Assembly: GCA_020444475.1 (NCBI GenBank)
Contig: JAHLKV010000002.1
Coordinates: 310,001-374,000 of the forward strand
Direction of reading: 5' to 3'
DNA: 64,000 bases
Source of the DNA: a bacterium
GTDB taxonomy: Bacteria; Zixibacteria; MSB-5A5; GN15; FEB-12
Of this stretch, positions 34,716 through 42,883 are shown piece by piece (position 1 is the first letter of the stretch; every line of letters starts with the position of its first letter). Both the position numbers and the translations under genes were made by a program. The notes below the pieces were generated by a model. It searched no databases, had not been told where the DNA came from, and saw only the letters and a list, made by a program, of their open reading frames with translations.

Positions 34716-34799
34716 TTACTCCTTTTGTGAGTCGTTAAAGCCTGCAGCCGTCGCTCCCCACGGGGCCGCGGCCGCTGTTATCAACTTACTTTTTTTCAT
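34716..34799 (-). CDS. Possible 27-residue leader peptide upstream of the SANT-like gene
   Basis: A short frame (MKKSKLITAAAAPWGATAAG, then 7 more residues) ends in TAA directly after the AAGGAG Shine-Dalgarno of the next gene, 3 nt before its ATG. That position would allow translational coupling or attenuation. The frame is Ala-rich and has no clear ribosome-binding site of its own, so it could be chance. Confidence 0.3.
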   Translation of the reverse strand: MKKSKLITAAAAPWGATAAGFNDSQKE

Positions 34800-35268
34800 C
34801 GGACCATTCTTAAAATCCTTGATCACAATCGTTTACCCTTGAGCCTGTGCGAGCGGGCAGGGATACCCCGGCGAGAGCCGTTCGGAGCCCTCCGGCAGCT
34901 GCTCGCACCACCCGCGAAGCAGACTCGTGAGGGCGTGAGCAGCATCGGGGGGGCGGCCGTGAGGAATCCGCGAGAAAGCTAACACATTGCTAATAAAACA
35001 TTTAGCGGCAATCGTAGACTTGCGCCGCCATTATGAACGGAGCGTGATGGACTGGACGATCGGGCCGGTCGGTGGCAAGGTGAGGTTCTGGGGCGCGGTG
35101 GAGGGCTCGTGAACGGGCCGGGATTTTGTTCAATTATCTAGCACGCTTTTTTTCAGGAGACGGTTCAGGAGCGCGATCCGAGGGAGTGTGCGCCGCGCTT
35201 CGGTTTTACTGTTGCGAGCGGTCGGTGCGGTGTGTTAATTCGTGCAGGAGCGAGTCACTCACAGAATC
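34800..35268. other. Intergenic stretch with a possible structured RNA, no supported gene
   Basis: The stretch 34847-34943 has strong internal complementarity: GTGCGAGC (34847-34854) pairs with GCTCGCAC (34901-34908), and the overlapping GCTGCTC (34898-34904) can instead pair with GAGCAGC (34937-34943). The two folds exclude each other. I do not recognise a known riboswitch or RNase P, tmRNA or SRP signature. The rest (34950-35268) is the upstream region of the AI-2E gene and shows nothing definite. Confidence 0.35.
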
Positions 35269-36351
35269 ATGAAACGCGAACACGTACTCATATCGCTGTT
35301 CTTCCTGATAGCAGCATCGTTTTTCTACCTGTTTTATCAGGTGATCGTGCCGTTTTTCGTGCCGATCTGCTGGGCGGGCGTGTTTGTCGTTCTGTTCTAC
35401 CCGCTGTACGAGAGGCTGGTACCGCATGTCCGCCGCCGGGGGATCGCGGCGATCGTAATGTGTGTCCTGATTTTGCTTCTGATAATAGGCCCTCTCGGTT
35501 ATCTGGCGGTGGCGCTGGTGTCGGAGGCCTCGGATGCGGTCACGTACATCAATGAGATGTACAAGAGCGGTGAACTAAACGAGATGTTCGCGTTTAATGT
35601 CCCGTGGCTGGAGGGGCTCAAGGAACAGCTCGGCAGATATTACGATATCAGCTCGGTGAATATTGAGGCGATTGCGAAAGACGGTATCGATGTCGTCTCT
35701 ACCGTACTGGTCGCCCAGACCCGGAGCCTTCTGGCCAACGGCGCTCAGGCGGTGTTTTATTTCGTGCTGATGTTGTTTACGATGTACTACTTTTTCCGCG
35801 ACGGCGCCGGGCTGATCCAGCGACTTCGCCGACTCATGCCTCTCACCCCAACCCAGATCAATGTCACGTTCCGTCAATTGCAAGATATCATCCAGGCGAC
35901 TATGTACGGCGGAATCGTGGTGGCATTGATACAGGGGCTGTTGGGCGGGATATTGTTCTGGGCGGTCGGGATTCCTTCGGCGGTCTTCTGGGGCGCGGTG
36001 ATGGCGTTTTTGTCGATCATCCCGCTGGTCGGGGCGTTTGTGGTGTTTATCCCGGCGGCGCTTATCCTCGCCATATCCGGTGCGTGGATCAAAGGCATCA
36101 TTGTGCTGGCGGTGGGAACGGTCGTGATCAGCCAGGTAGATAATATTCTTCGGCCGATGTTGATCGCCGGGAAGACCTCGATGCATCCTCTGCTGCTCTT
36201 CTTCTCGATTATGGGTGGGATTGCGCTGTTTGGATTGCTGGGAGTAATTCTGGGGCCGATTATCGCGGCGATTTTTCTGACCTTGTTGAAGATATTCGAG
36301 ATGAAGCTGCATCCTGATCCGGCGGCGCCGGTGCCGGAGGAAGAGGTCTAG
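35269..36351 (+). CDS. AI-2E family transporter
   Basis: The 360-residue membrane protein (start MKREHVLISLFF; a GTG at 35242 would add nine residues, with AGGAG close to it, so the start is uncertain) has about seven transmembrane helices in the family order. The central soluble segment carries FRDGAGLIQRLRRLMPLTPTQ, and the C-terminal half has the family's conserved GIPSAVFWGAVMAFLSIIPLVGA and VDNILRPMLIAGK. Members export autoinducer-like molecules, act as Na+/H+ antiporters, or have unknown roles, so the substrate cannot be assigned. Confidence 0.88.
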   Translation: MKREHVLISLFFLIAASFFYLFYQVIVPFFVPICWAGVFVVLFYPLYERLVPHVRRRGIAAIVMCVLILLLIIGPLGYLAVALVSEASDAVTYINEMYKSGELNEMFAFNVPWLEGLKEQLGRYYDISSVNIEAIAKDGIDVVSTVLVAQTRSLLANGAQAVFYFVLMLFTMYYFFRDGAGLIQRLRRLMPLTPTQINVTFRQLQDIIQATMYGGIVVALIQGLLGGILFWAVGIPSAVFWGAVMAFLSIIPLVGAFVVFIPAALILAISGAWIKGIIVLAVGTVVISQVDNILRPMLIAGKTSMHPLLLFFSIMGGIALFGLLGVILGPIIAAIFLTLLKIFEMKLHPDPAAPVPEEEV

Positions 36352-36374
36352 GTAGCGGGCGGTTTAGTCGACGG

Positions 36375-36743
36375 GTCATGCTTCGACTCCGCTCAGCATG
36401 ACGGTGTGGGGCGCTTCCCAGCACATTCTCGCCTTTTGCTTTTCACCGCAATTCGACAAGTTGTTGTGGCATGTCTGAGGACAGACATGCCCTGCGATCT
36501 CTGCCGGGACATATACGCCTTTTGGTTCTCACGCTTGTCCGACCATCCCACCTGCCGTTCCGTCGGCGTTCGGCGGACTTCACTCCAGGTGGGCCACAGA
36601 GTTTTCTCAATCCGACAATTTGATGTGGCATGTAGGAGGACAGACATGCCCTACGATCTGCCGGGTTGCGAGCAGCCACGGCCTACGCGGCAGTCCGAAC
36701 CGCAGGGGTTCGGAGCTACATTCTGCGAGCAGCCTCGGCCTAC
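36375..36743. repeat. Cluster of REP-like hairpins after the AI-2E gene
   Basis: 36375-36402 class e. 36469-36496 class d. 36547-36597 class g (outer arms CCCACCT/AGGTGGG, foot CCAC). 36627-36654 class d with CTAC foot. 36660-36686 class a with CTAC foot. 36694-36719 class j (TCCGAACC/GGTTCGGA then CTAC). 36723-36743 a half class a copy. The 396-nt gap is almost filled by these elements. Confidence 0.82.
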
Positions 36744-36747
36744 ACGG

Positions 36748-37269
36748 CTATCGCACGCGTTTCAGTTTGACCGTGAAGCCCTGGCGCCGGCCGTTGTCGT
36801 CGAGGCCGGTCACTTCGATATGCAGGCTGTCGCGGCCGAAGGCGGTGTAGATGATGTCGTTCGGGAAGTCGTGATCGGGGTTGCTGAATCTCGCCTGCTG
36901 GTCCTCGTCGCCAAGCGCCGTCATGGTGAACGGGACGCTTTCCTTGCCGCCCGGGTAGGGCGTCATCACCACAAAAGAATCAACCATGGAGAAGCGCTCG
37001 AATTCAACGAACGCGGAACCATCGGGTAGCAGTTCCTTGCTGATACTGAGAATCTGACCGCCTTCGGGCGAAGTGTAAGTTGCCTCGAACGTGTTTTCCC
37101 CCAGCGTTCCGCGCCACGTGCCTTCGAGCCAGTGGAGTCGAGCAATCTTGTTCGGCGCCGGGTTGTTTTCGGCGCGGCTGTTCACGCTCGCCATAGCAAG
37201 AATTCCCATAGATAAAGTGACTGCATACAGCACGATACGTTTTGAATGAATAATGTGTGATATGTGCAT
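36748..37269 (-). CDS. DUF6265-like exported protein
   Basis: I start at ATG 37269, 12 nt after AGGAGG, where a signal peptide begins (VLYAVTLSMGILAMASVNSR). The 173-residue product has the family features LHWLEGTWRGTLGENTFEA, PEGGQILSISKELLPDG, and FSNPDHDFPNDIIYTAFG. DUF6265 has a lipocalin-like barrel without a known role. The gene lies 62 nt downstream of the MBL hydrolase and on the same strand. Confidence 0.8.
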   Translation of the reverse strand: MHISHIIHSKRIVLYAVTLSMGILAMASVNSRAENNPAPNKIARLHWLEGTWRGTLGENTFEATYTSPEGGQILSISKELLPDGSAFVEFERFSMVDSFVVMTPYPGGKESVPFTMTALGDEDQQARFSNPDHDFPNDIIYTAFGRDSLHIEVTGLDDNGRRQGFTVKLKRVR

Positions 37270-37331
37270 GACTGAGAAGGTCCTCCTGAAATCGAAGGTA
37301 GCAAACGGTGTTTGTCCGGACAATCGGAATG

Positions 37332-38321
37332 TCAATCGTCGGCTGCGAGCGTGAGGCATTCGCCGAAATCGAGAGCGCGGAAATCGGGTCGATCCGCCGG
37401 GTCGAGCGCGTCGAGGGCGGCGTTCATTTCTTCGACCGCCTGATACTGACTGTCGGCGCCCAGTTCAAACGTCCCGAAATGAATCGCAATACTGGTCTCG
37501 GCCTTGAGGATCCGAACCGCTTCGACCGCTTCGTCGGGAGAGAGGTGAACATCGGCCATAAACCATCGCGGCAGATAGGCGCCGATCGGGATTATTGCCA
37601 GTCGGATCGGCGAGAACTGCGCGGCGATGTGTTTGAAATGAGGCGCCATGCCGGTGTCGGCGCCGAAATAGACGTGACCCGATGGTCCGGTGAGCATACA
37701 GCTCATCCAGAGCGTGCGCATGCGGTCGGCGAACCCGCGTCCGGAGAAGTGCTGGGCGGGCAGGGCGGTGATGGTGAGGGTGTCTTTTGCCGTGACCGTG
37801 TCCTGCCAATCGAGTTCGGTCACGCGTGTGAGGCCGATGCGTTCCAGCAGTTGTTTGTTGCCGAGGCTGGTGATGAACTGAGCATCGGGGTGCAGCGCAC
37901 AGAGCTTTTTGAGAGTCGGGAGGTCGCAGTGATCGTAGTGGTTGTGGCTGACTATGACGAGGTCCAACGGCGGAAGAACCTCCAATGAGAGGCCGGGTTT
38001 GCGGATTCGTTTCGGTCCGGCGAACTGCACGGGGCTGCATCGGTCGGACCAGATCGGGTCGGTGAGGATGTTGAGGCCGTCCATCTGGATCAGCACGGTG
38101 GCATGGTTGATATAGGTAACAGCGATCTGACCGTCGGTAACGCGTTCGTTCGGTGGCGGGAAGCGCTTGTTTTCGGTTTTCTTCCAGACGCCTTTTTTCG
38201 TGCCGAACATGAACTTCATCAGGTGTTTGAGGCCTTTGGGCTCGACCGGGCGGGGATTGATGAAGCGGGTGCCATCGAAGTGGTCTGATTTCGGACCGGT
38301 GTACGGCGGTGCAGACAGCAC
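37332..38321 (-). CDS. MBL-fold metallo-hydrolase, NAPE-PLD/UlaG-like
   Basis: The 329-residue protein has HATVLIQMDGLNILTDPIWS, the zinc motif VIVSHNHYDHCDLPTLKKL, GADTGMAPHFKHIAAQF and IAIHFGTFEL, with all metal ligands present. The N-terminal HFDGTRFINP block is typical of the NAPE-PLD group. Bacterial members hydrolyse phosphodiester bonds or have unknown substrates. The start codon is GTG (38321). No signal peptide is seen, so it is probably cytoplasmic or peripheral. Confidence 0.86.
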   Translation of the reverse strand: MLSAPPYTGPKSDHFDGTRFINPRPVEPKGLKHLMKFMFGTKKGVWKKTENKRFPPPNERVTDGQIAVTYINHATVLIQMDGLNILTDPIWSDRCSPVQFAGPKRIRKPGLSLEVLPPLDLVIVSHNHYDHCDLPTLKKLCALHPDAQFITSLGNKQLLERIGLTRVTELDWQDTVTAKDTLTITALPAQHFSGRGFADRMRTLWMSCMLTGPSGHVYFGADTGMAPHFKHIAAQFSPIRLAIIPIGAYLPRWFMADVHLSPDEAVEAVRILKAETSIAIHFGTFELGADSQYQAVEEMNAALDALDPADRPDFRALDFGECLTLAADD

Positions 38322-38458
38322 GGAAGCGTCCTCGTTTGAAGTGGCGGCCTATCTCGACGAACCCGATACTATAGTCAGGGGTTCCGCCAAACCCAAACAG
38401 AATTGCGTGAACCCTGCCGGGCCGCTGCTGTTCTGGAAAGTGACAAGGATTTACAGAC

Positions 38459-38983
38459 GTGCTGCACGAGAGACTGTTTTTATACTACTACCCGGACCGT
38501 ACCGACGGTGTCAGCGATATTGTCGAGACCGCCCGTCAGTACAAGCTCGATTTGCTTTCGGTGAATCTCAAGGATTCTCCTGACCGGCAGGCCGAGGTGC
38601 TGGAGTGGGTTGATTCGGATCGCGATCTTCTGCCGTTGCTTCGTATCGGCGATGAGAAGATGCGAGGCTACTTTTTCGCTCCACGAGGGTCTCTTCTCAT
38701 TCGATTGTTCGGTGATACGCTGGATCATCGGGCCGCCCCCAACGGACACCTGAAGCTTTTTACGACTTCGACCTGCGGCGCCTGTCGCATGCTGAAGCAG
38801 TGGCTGACGACGGTCGGACAGGAGTTCGAGGAAGTGGATATCGGCGAGGTTGACGGCGCGGCCGAAGATCTGATTCGCTGGTCGGGGGGGCGACGGGTGG
38901 TGCCGACAGTCGAGTTCGAGGGGACGGCGCGGTTGTTTAATCCCGGTATTCCGCTGATGAGCCGATATCTCGCGAAGCGCTGA
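38459..38983 (+). CDS. Protein with C-terminal glutaredoxin-like domain
   Basis: The 174-residue protein starts with GTG (AAGGAT upstream). The C-terminal half (about 95-174) is a glutaredoxin/thioredoxin-like fold with CGAC in LKLFTTSTCGACRMLKQWL and the cis-Pro segment RRVVPTVEFEG. The N-terminal half (YYYPDRTDGVSDIVETARQY) may be a second, Cys-less thioredoxin-like unit. CGAC is uncommon compared with CPYC or CGFS. It could reduce or sense thiols; no partner is nearby. Confidence 0.7.
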   Translation: MLHERLFLYYYPDRTDGVSDIVETARQYKLDLLSVNLKDSPDRQAEVLEWVDSDRDLLPLLRIGDEKMRGYFFAPRGSLLIRLFGDTLDHRAAPNGHLKLFTTSTCGACRMLKQWLTTVGQEFEEVDIGEVDGAAEDLIRWSGGRRVVPTVEFEGTARLFNPGIPLMSRYLAKR

Positions 38984-39094
38984 GGGTGTCGGTCAGGACT
39001 TGCCCTCTCGGTTACCTCTCCCTTATATTGGAAGTTTGATCTCCGTCGGGAGCCTGTCCGTGCGGAGAAGAGGATCACGTGAGAGAGGGGTCGT

Positions 39095-40153
39095 ATGAAA
39101 GGCAAACGAGTTCTGGTCACCGGCGGCGCCGGTTTTTTAGGGTATCATCTCGCCCAGCAGCTTCCGTCCAAGGGGGTTGCCTTCATGGCATTCAACGATA
39201 TCGCTCCCTTCTTTGAAGACGAGTATCCCACCGACAGTTTGTGTGTCAATGTCGACGTGCGCGACAAGGAAAAGATGCGGGCGCTGATCCGCGACAACAA
39301 AATCGATATCATCGTGCACGCCGCCGCCGCCCTGCCGCTCTGGCCGAAGCAGGAGATCATGTCGACCAATATCAACGGCACCCGCAATGTGCTGGAGCTG
39401 GCCAAAGAGCTGGGTCTCGAACGGGTGATCTATATCTCTTCGACCGCGGTCTACGGTGTCCCGGAGAAACATCCGCTGGTCGAGAGTGATCCGATGGTGG
39501 GAGTGGGCGCGTATGGGACGACCAAGATCGAGTCCGAGCATATGTGCGCGCAGTATCGCGAGCAGGGGATGTGTGTGCCGGTGATCCGGCCGAAGACGTT
39601 TATCGGGACGGCGCGGCTGGGGGTGTTTCAGATTCTGTATGACTGGGTTGATTCCGGGAAGCGGATTCCGGTGATCGGCAACGGTGAGAATTTGTATCAG
39701 TTGCTCGAAGTCACCGACTTGATCGATGCCATCTATCTCGCAGGGGAAGTTGATCCGAAACTCGCCAACGACGTGTTTAATGTCGGCGCGCAGCATTATG
39801 ACAAGGTGAAGCTTGATGTCGGCGCGCTGTGTGAGTTTGCGGGCAACGGCGCCCGGGTGCAGCCGACGCCGGCCAAACTGGTTAAGGGTACGCTGGGGGT
39901 GTTTGAGTTCCTTCGGATATCACCGCTTTACAAGTGGGTGTATGGGACGGCGGATAAGGATTCGTACGTGTCGACGCAGAAGATCGAAGAGAAGCTGGGC
40001 TGGAAGGCGCGGTATTCGAACGAGGACGCGTTGATAGCATCGCACCGCTGGTATCTGGAGCACAAGGAAGAGCTGGCGCACGTGAAGTCCGGTGTGTCGC
40101 ACCGTGTCGGCTGGGACCAGGGGATATTGAAGTTGGTGAAGAAGTTTTTGTAG
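39095..40153 (+). CDS. NAD-dependent epimerase/dehydratase (extended SDR)
   Basis: The 352-residue protein begins VLVTGGAGFLGYHLA, the NAD-binding glycine motif, and has HAAAALP, YISSTAVYG and the catalytic YGTTK. RPKTFIGTARLGVF and NVGAQHYDK follow the extended SDR pattern for sugar nucleotides or hydroxysteroid-like substrates. The substrate cannot be told. A single-gene unit; its TAG stop is within a GTAG, shortly before the class REP copy at 40176. Confidence 0.88.
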   Translation: MKGKRVLVTGGAGFLGYHLAQQLPSKGVAFMAFNDIAPFFEDEYPTDSLCVNVDVRDKEKMRALIRDNKIDIIVHAAAALPLWPKQEIMSTNINGTRNVLELAKELGLERVIYISSTAVYGVPEKHPLVESDPMVGVGAYGTTKIESEHMCAQYREQGMCVPVIRPKTFIGTARLGVFQILYDWVDSGKRIPVIGNGENLYQLLEVTDLIDAIYLAGEVDPKLANDVFNVGAQHYDKVKLDVGALCEFAGNGARVQPTPAKLVKGTLGVFEFLRISPLYKWVYGTADKDSYVSTQKIEEKLGWKARYSNEDALIASHRWYLEHKEELAHVKSGVSHRVGWDQGILKLVKKFL

Positions 40154-40175
40154 GGGGGTGTGGGCACCTGAGGTT

Positions 40176-40235
40176 GGGTGGCCCACCATTTATGGTGGGT
40201 TGACTAATGTCGGGCTGCAAGCAGTTTGGACCTAC
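40176..40235. repeat. Solo copy of the RAYT REP element plus a class a hairpin
   Basis: 40176-40200 is identical over 25 bp to the ends of the RAYT cassette. 40209-40235 is a class a hairpin (right arm decayed) with CTAC foot. A single REP without a transposase suggests a trans-mobilised or degraded copy. Confidence 0.9.
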
Positions 40236-40259
40236 TTGCTACGTGATGGGAGGGAATAC

Positions 40260-40886
40260 GTGAGACCAATTCTAATCATCGCTCTCATCTGGGGGGGGTT
40301 AGCAGGGGGTTGCTCCAACAGTTTCGTTATCGCTGATGAGTACTACGTATTTTTGACGGAACGGCAAGTCATCTACTTCGACACGGGTGACGACTCAAGG
40401 CATTTGTATGCGTCACTGATCCCAGCTACAGATGATGATGTCCAACTCGGTTTAATCGGCTCCCTGGGGAGGGACGCCCGGTTCAAACGTGACTCAAGCT
40501 CGTTGCTTCTCGACATCAGAGTGACCCCCAAGTCAGCAAGAGAGTATATGAACTACTATCCTGAAAGCCTGCTGGCCGAGATAGATGCCGACACTCTCGT
40601 CTTGAACGGACACAAGGACCGGTGCAATCGACGCGGTTGTAGATTTGCCGCGTCTTTCGACTTCAATCCCCTCAATGACCTCCCGCCCGGAGTGTCCCCT
40701 GACTCCGTATGGCTTGCGCTCGATCTTACCAGGGCATTCAAGTACAAGGGACAGCGGTTGGTGTCGGACGTGATATGGGGAAAACTTCCAAGTGTGGCCT
40801 TTGACCAGGGTGTGCCAACGCCTGAAGGAGCTAAATTGGGCCTGTTGGACCAGCCCACCGCAAGCGGTGGGGTACCCGGTTTGTAG
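40260..40886 (+). CDS. Lipoprotein of unknown function
   Basis: I start at GTG 40260 (GGGAGGG 5 nt upstream), where a lipoprotein signal begins (RPILIIALIWGGLAGGC). The 208-residue product has alternating strands and no recognised domain; RDARFKRDSSSLLLDIRV and KDRCNRRGCRFAASFDFN stand out, the second with a close Cys pair. The last dozen codons (DQPTASGGVPGL) lie across a REP-like hairpin (40853-40875), so the C-terminus has been made or changed by a repeat. The sequence looks less GC-rich than its neighbours. Confidence 0.65.
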   Translation: MRPILIIALIWGGLAGGCSNSFVIADEYYVFLTERQVIYFDTGDDSRHLYASLIPATDDDVQLGLIGSLGRDARFKRDSSSLLLDIRVTPKSAREYMNYYPESLLAEIDADTLVLNGHKDRCNRRGCRFAASFDFNPLNDLPPGVSPDSVWLALDLTRAFKYKGQRLVSDVIWGKLPSVAFDQGVPTPEGAKLGLLDQPTASGGVPGL

Positions 40887-41107
40887 TTGTCGGGCTGCAA
40901 GCAGGCTGGACCTACTCGAAGAGTGGCAGAACCACTTCGTCCTTCGGACTCGGGTTCTGCCCTACAAGTCCTACATGTCGGGTCGCAAGCAGCCTGGACC
41001 TGCCTGATATCTTTCGCTCGTGGCGGGTTCGAAGACGGACCCGCCCTACATGCTCTGTGAGGCGGGGTCGCCTGACAGCACGTCGGGTCGCAAGCGGCCC
41101 GACCTAC
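40853..41107. repeat. Cluster of REP-like hairpins, one inside the lipoprotein coding end
   Basis: 40853-40875: CCCACCGC/GCGGTGGG inside the coding end. 40889-40915 class a (CTAC). 40925-40965 class b (CTAC). 40977-41003 class a. 41022-41049 class c (identical to 25923-25950). 41058-41081 class i. 41082-41107 class a (CTAC). Six classes occur in 255 nt. Confidence 0.82.
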
Positions 41108-41134
41108 TCGACCTCACCTTACGGCCCAACACCT

Positions 41135-41902
41135 TCACTCGAACACCGCGATGACCGGGGCGTGGTCGGAGGGTTGCTGGCCCTTGCGCTCGTCGCGGTC
41201 GATCACCGCTGACACACACTTTTTTGCGAGCACATCGGTCGCGAGGATGTGGTCGATCCTAAGGCCGTCGTTTTTCGGAAACGCCAACTGCCGATAGTCC
41301 CACCACGAGTAAAGTCTGCCCTCGGGGTGTTTCTGGCGGAAGACATCGTTCAGGCCCCAGTCGAGAATGTCGGCGAGCGCTTTACGGGCTTCGCGAGCAC
41401 AAAGCACACTGCCGGCCCAGTTCTGGGGATTGGCGACATCGGAATCATCGAGTGCGACATTGGTATCGCCGCAAACCAGAAGCGGCTGCGACGGATAACA
41501 GTCACGCTCGAGGAGGGCGTGAAAACGCTTCATCCACTCGAGCTTGTACGTCCATTTCTCGGAGCCGACCGTGTCGCCGTTCGGGAAATAGGCGCAGATA
41601 ACGCGTGCGCCGTCGATCTGGGCGGAGATCAGCCGCGCCTGGGGATCATCGGAAGCATCATCGAAACCGTGTCGGATATCACTCGGTTCGGACTTGCTGA
41701 GGACAGCGACGCCGTTGTAGGTCTTCTGACCAAACACCGTGGCGTGGTAGCCGGCGGATCCGATCTCGTCGAACGGGAACTTGTCTTCGAGCGTTTTCAG
41801 CTCCTGCAGGCAAACGATGTCGGGGCGGTGTCGGTCAAGGACGCGGAGGAGGCGCTCGAGCCGGCTGCGGATCGAGTTCACGTTCCAGGTAATAATTTTC
41901 AT
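41135..41902 (-). CDS. xth: Exodeoxyribonuclease III
   Basis: The 255-residue protein is a full AP endonuclease/exonuclease: IITWNVNSIRSRLERLL, VCLQELKTLEDKFP with the metal Glu, YFPNGDTVGSEKWTYKLEW, GDTNVALDDSDV, the WWDYR block, RIDHILATD and the C-terminal SDHAPVIAVFE with the catalytic Asp-His pair. It repairs abasic sites. The length is usual. A REP-like cluster lies on either side. Confidence 0.96.
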   Translation of the reverse strand: MKIITWNVNSIRSRLERLLRVLDRHRPDIVCLQELKTLEDKFPFDEIGSAGYHATVFGQKTYNGVAVLSKSEPSDIRHGFDDASDDPQARLISAQIDGARVICAYFPNGDTVGSEKWTYKLEWMKRFHALLERDCYPSQPLLVCGDTNVALDDSDVANPQNWAGSVLCAREARKALADILDWGLNDVFRQKHPEGRLYSWWDYRQLAFPKNDGLRIDHILATDVLAKKCVSAVIDRDERKGQQPSDHAPVIAVFE

Positions 41903-42272
41903 GCTGTCAAGATACGTGAAGTTGAGTGATAGTACAAGCAGGTAGAGACGATGTCAGCACCGGTCAGGCGAGTGAGACCGCCGACACGGGAGTCCGGTTG
42001 GTTGCGATCGGGGCGGGTATAGGCAGCCTGGACTGTCGGATGTATCCGTCCTTCGGACGGAAAGCAACCGACAGAACATATCCCATGTCAGTCACGGCCG
42101 CGAGAGCCAATTCCCCACCTGTCGTTCGTCCGGGGCGGACTCTCTTTAGGTGGGCCACAAGACTTATCAGGTCGCAAGCGACCTGACCTACTCGCCTCAC
42201 CTCTCTGGCAGAACCGCTTCGACCCGCTACAGCGGGTCTTGGGTTCTGCCCTACAAGTCCCGGCGCACCCGC
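41903..42272. other. Intergenic stretch of 370 nt without a supported gene
   Basis: The first 130 nt are the upstream region of xth with nothing distinctive; the rest is REP-like hairpins, listed separately. Confidence 0.6.
42033..42254. repeat. Cluster of REP-like hairpins between xth and the DinB gene
   Basis: 42033-42074 class h (CTGTCGG/CCGACAG with inner TCCGTCC/GGACGGA). 42114-42158 class g (CCCACCT/AGGTGGG, foot CCAC). 42167-42191: TCAGGTCGC/GCGACCTGA then CCTAC (class a-like). 42207-42254 class b (GGCAGAACC/GGTTCTGCC, CTAC). Confidence 0.82.
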
Positions 42273-42776
42273 TTAGATCTCCGGGGCCGGGGCGCCGTAG
42301 GCCGCCCATTCTTCTTTCGAAGGGCCGTACGGGCCGGGGACTTTCAGTCCGGCCTGGCGCATGAGGACGGTCAGTTGCCCGCGGTGGTGGGTCTGGTGGA
42401 CCTGGAGAACCAGCAGCGTCTCCCCTTTGGGCCACTGCTCGCCGTACATCTCGTCTTTGGTATGCAGGGTGTCATCGGTCCATTTCGATGTCACCTGCGC
42501 GAGCAGTTCGTCGGCGGCCGCCTGGTATGTGCTCGCGATCTCTTTGGCGCTGGTCGGGACCGGGGCGTGCATGTCGACGGACTTGAATGTCAACCCGGTG
42601 CGGCTGCACATCTCGGGAATGGTGGTAACAATATGCCAGGCGATCCGCCCGATCGTCCGGTGACCATCGGAGACGGACTGGGAGAGTGACTGATCGGTAA
42701 AAGCGTCAAATAGCTTCCGTGTTTTCTCGGTCTCCATCGACCAGAACTTCTTAAAGTCTGCAATTGAGCGATACAT
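42273..42776 (-). CDS. DinB-family protein
   Basis: The 167-residue protein (start MYRSIADFKKF at ATG 42776; the frame before it has no family features) shows the DinB four-helix bundle pattern with metal His candidates in GRIAWHIVTTIPEM and VLQVHQTHHRGQLTVLMRQ. Family members include thiol S-transferases and damage-inducible proteins of unknown role. The gene is just downstream of REP-like elements, and no partner is near. Confidence 0.82.
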   Translation of the reverse strand: MYRSIADFKKFWSMETEKTRKLFDAFTDQSLSQSVSDGHRTIGRIAWHIVTTIPEMCSRTGLTFKSVDMHAPVPTSAKEIASTYQAAADELLAQVTSKWTDDTLHTKDEMYGEQWPKGETLLVLQVHQTHHRGQLTVLMRQAGLKVPGPYGPSKEEWAAYGAPAPEI

Positions 42777-42826
42777 GGTAGTTTCCCCGACTTTTTGGAT
42801 TGGGTTCCTGATAATAGATATAAGAA

Positions 42827-42849
42827 ACCTCCCGCATAGCCGGGAGGTC
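42827..42849 (-). terminator. Terminator of the aldo/keto reductase gene
   Basis: Stem ACCTCCCG/CGGGAGGT with a 6-nt loop, followed on the minus strand by TTCTTAT. It separates the reductase from the DinB gene. Confidence 0.75.
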
Positions 42850-42883
42850 AATCACATTAATAGAGCGTATGAGTCCGGTCGGC

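Noticed and set aside
34290-34730. Plus-strand frame of 146 codons
   Set aside because: Antisense to the basic SANT-like gene, which has a clear Shine-Dalgarno, domain and terminator; the shadow is a result of its repetitive basic codons.
34847-34943. SRP RNA, RNase P RNA, tmRNA or 6S RNA
   Set aside because: None of the conserved loops of these RNAs could be found; kept only as an unassigned structured region.
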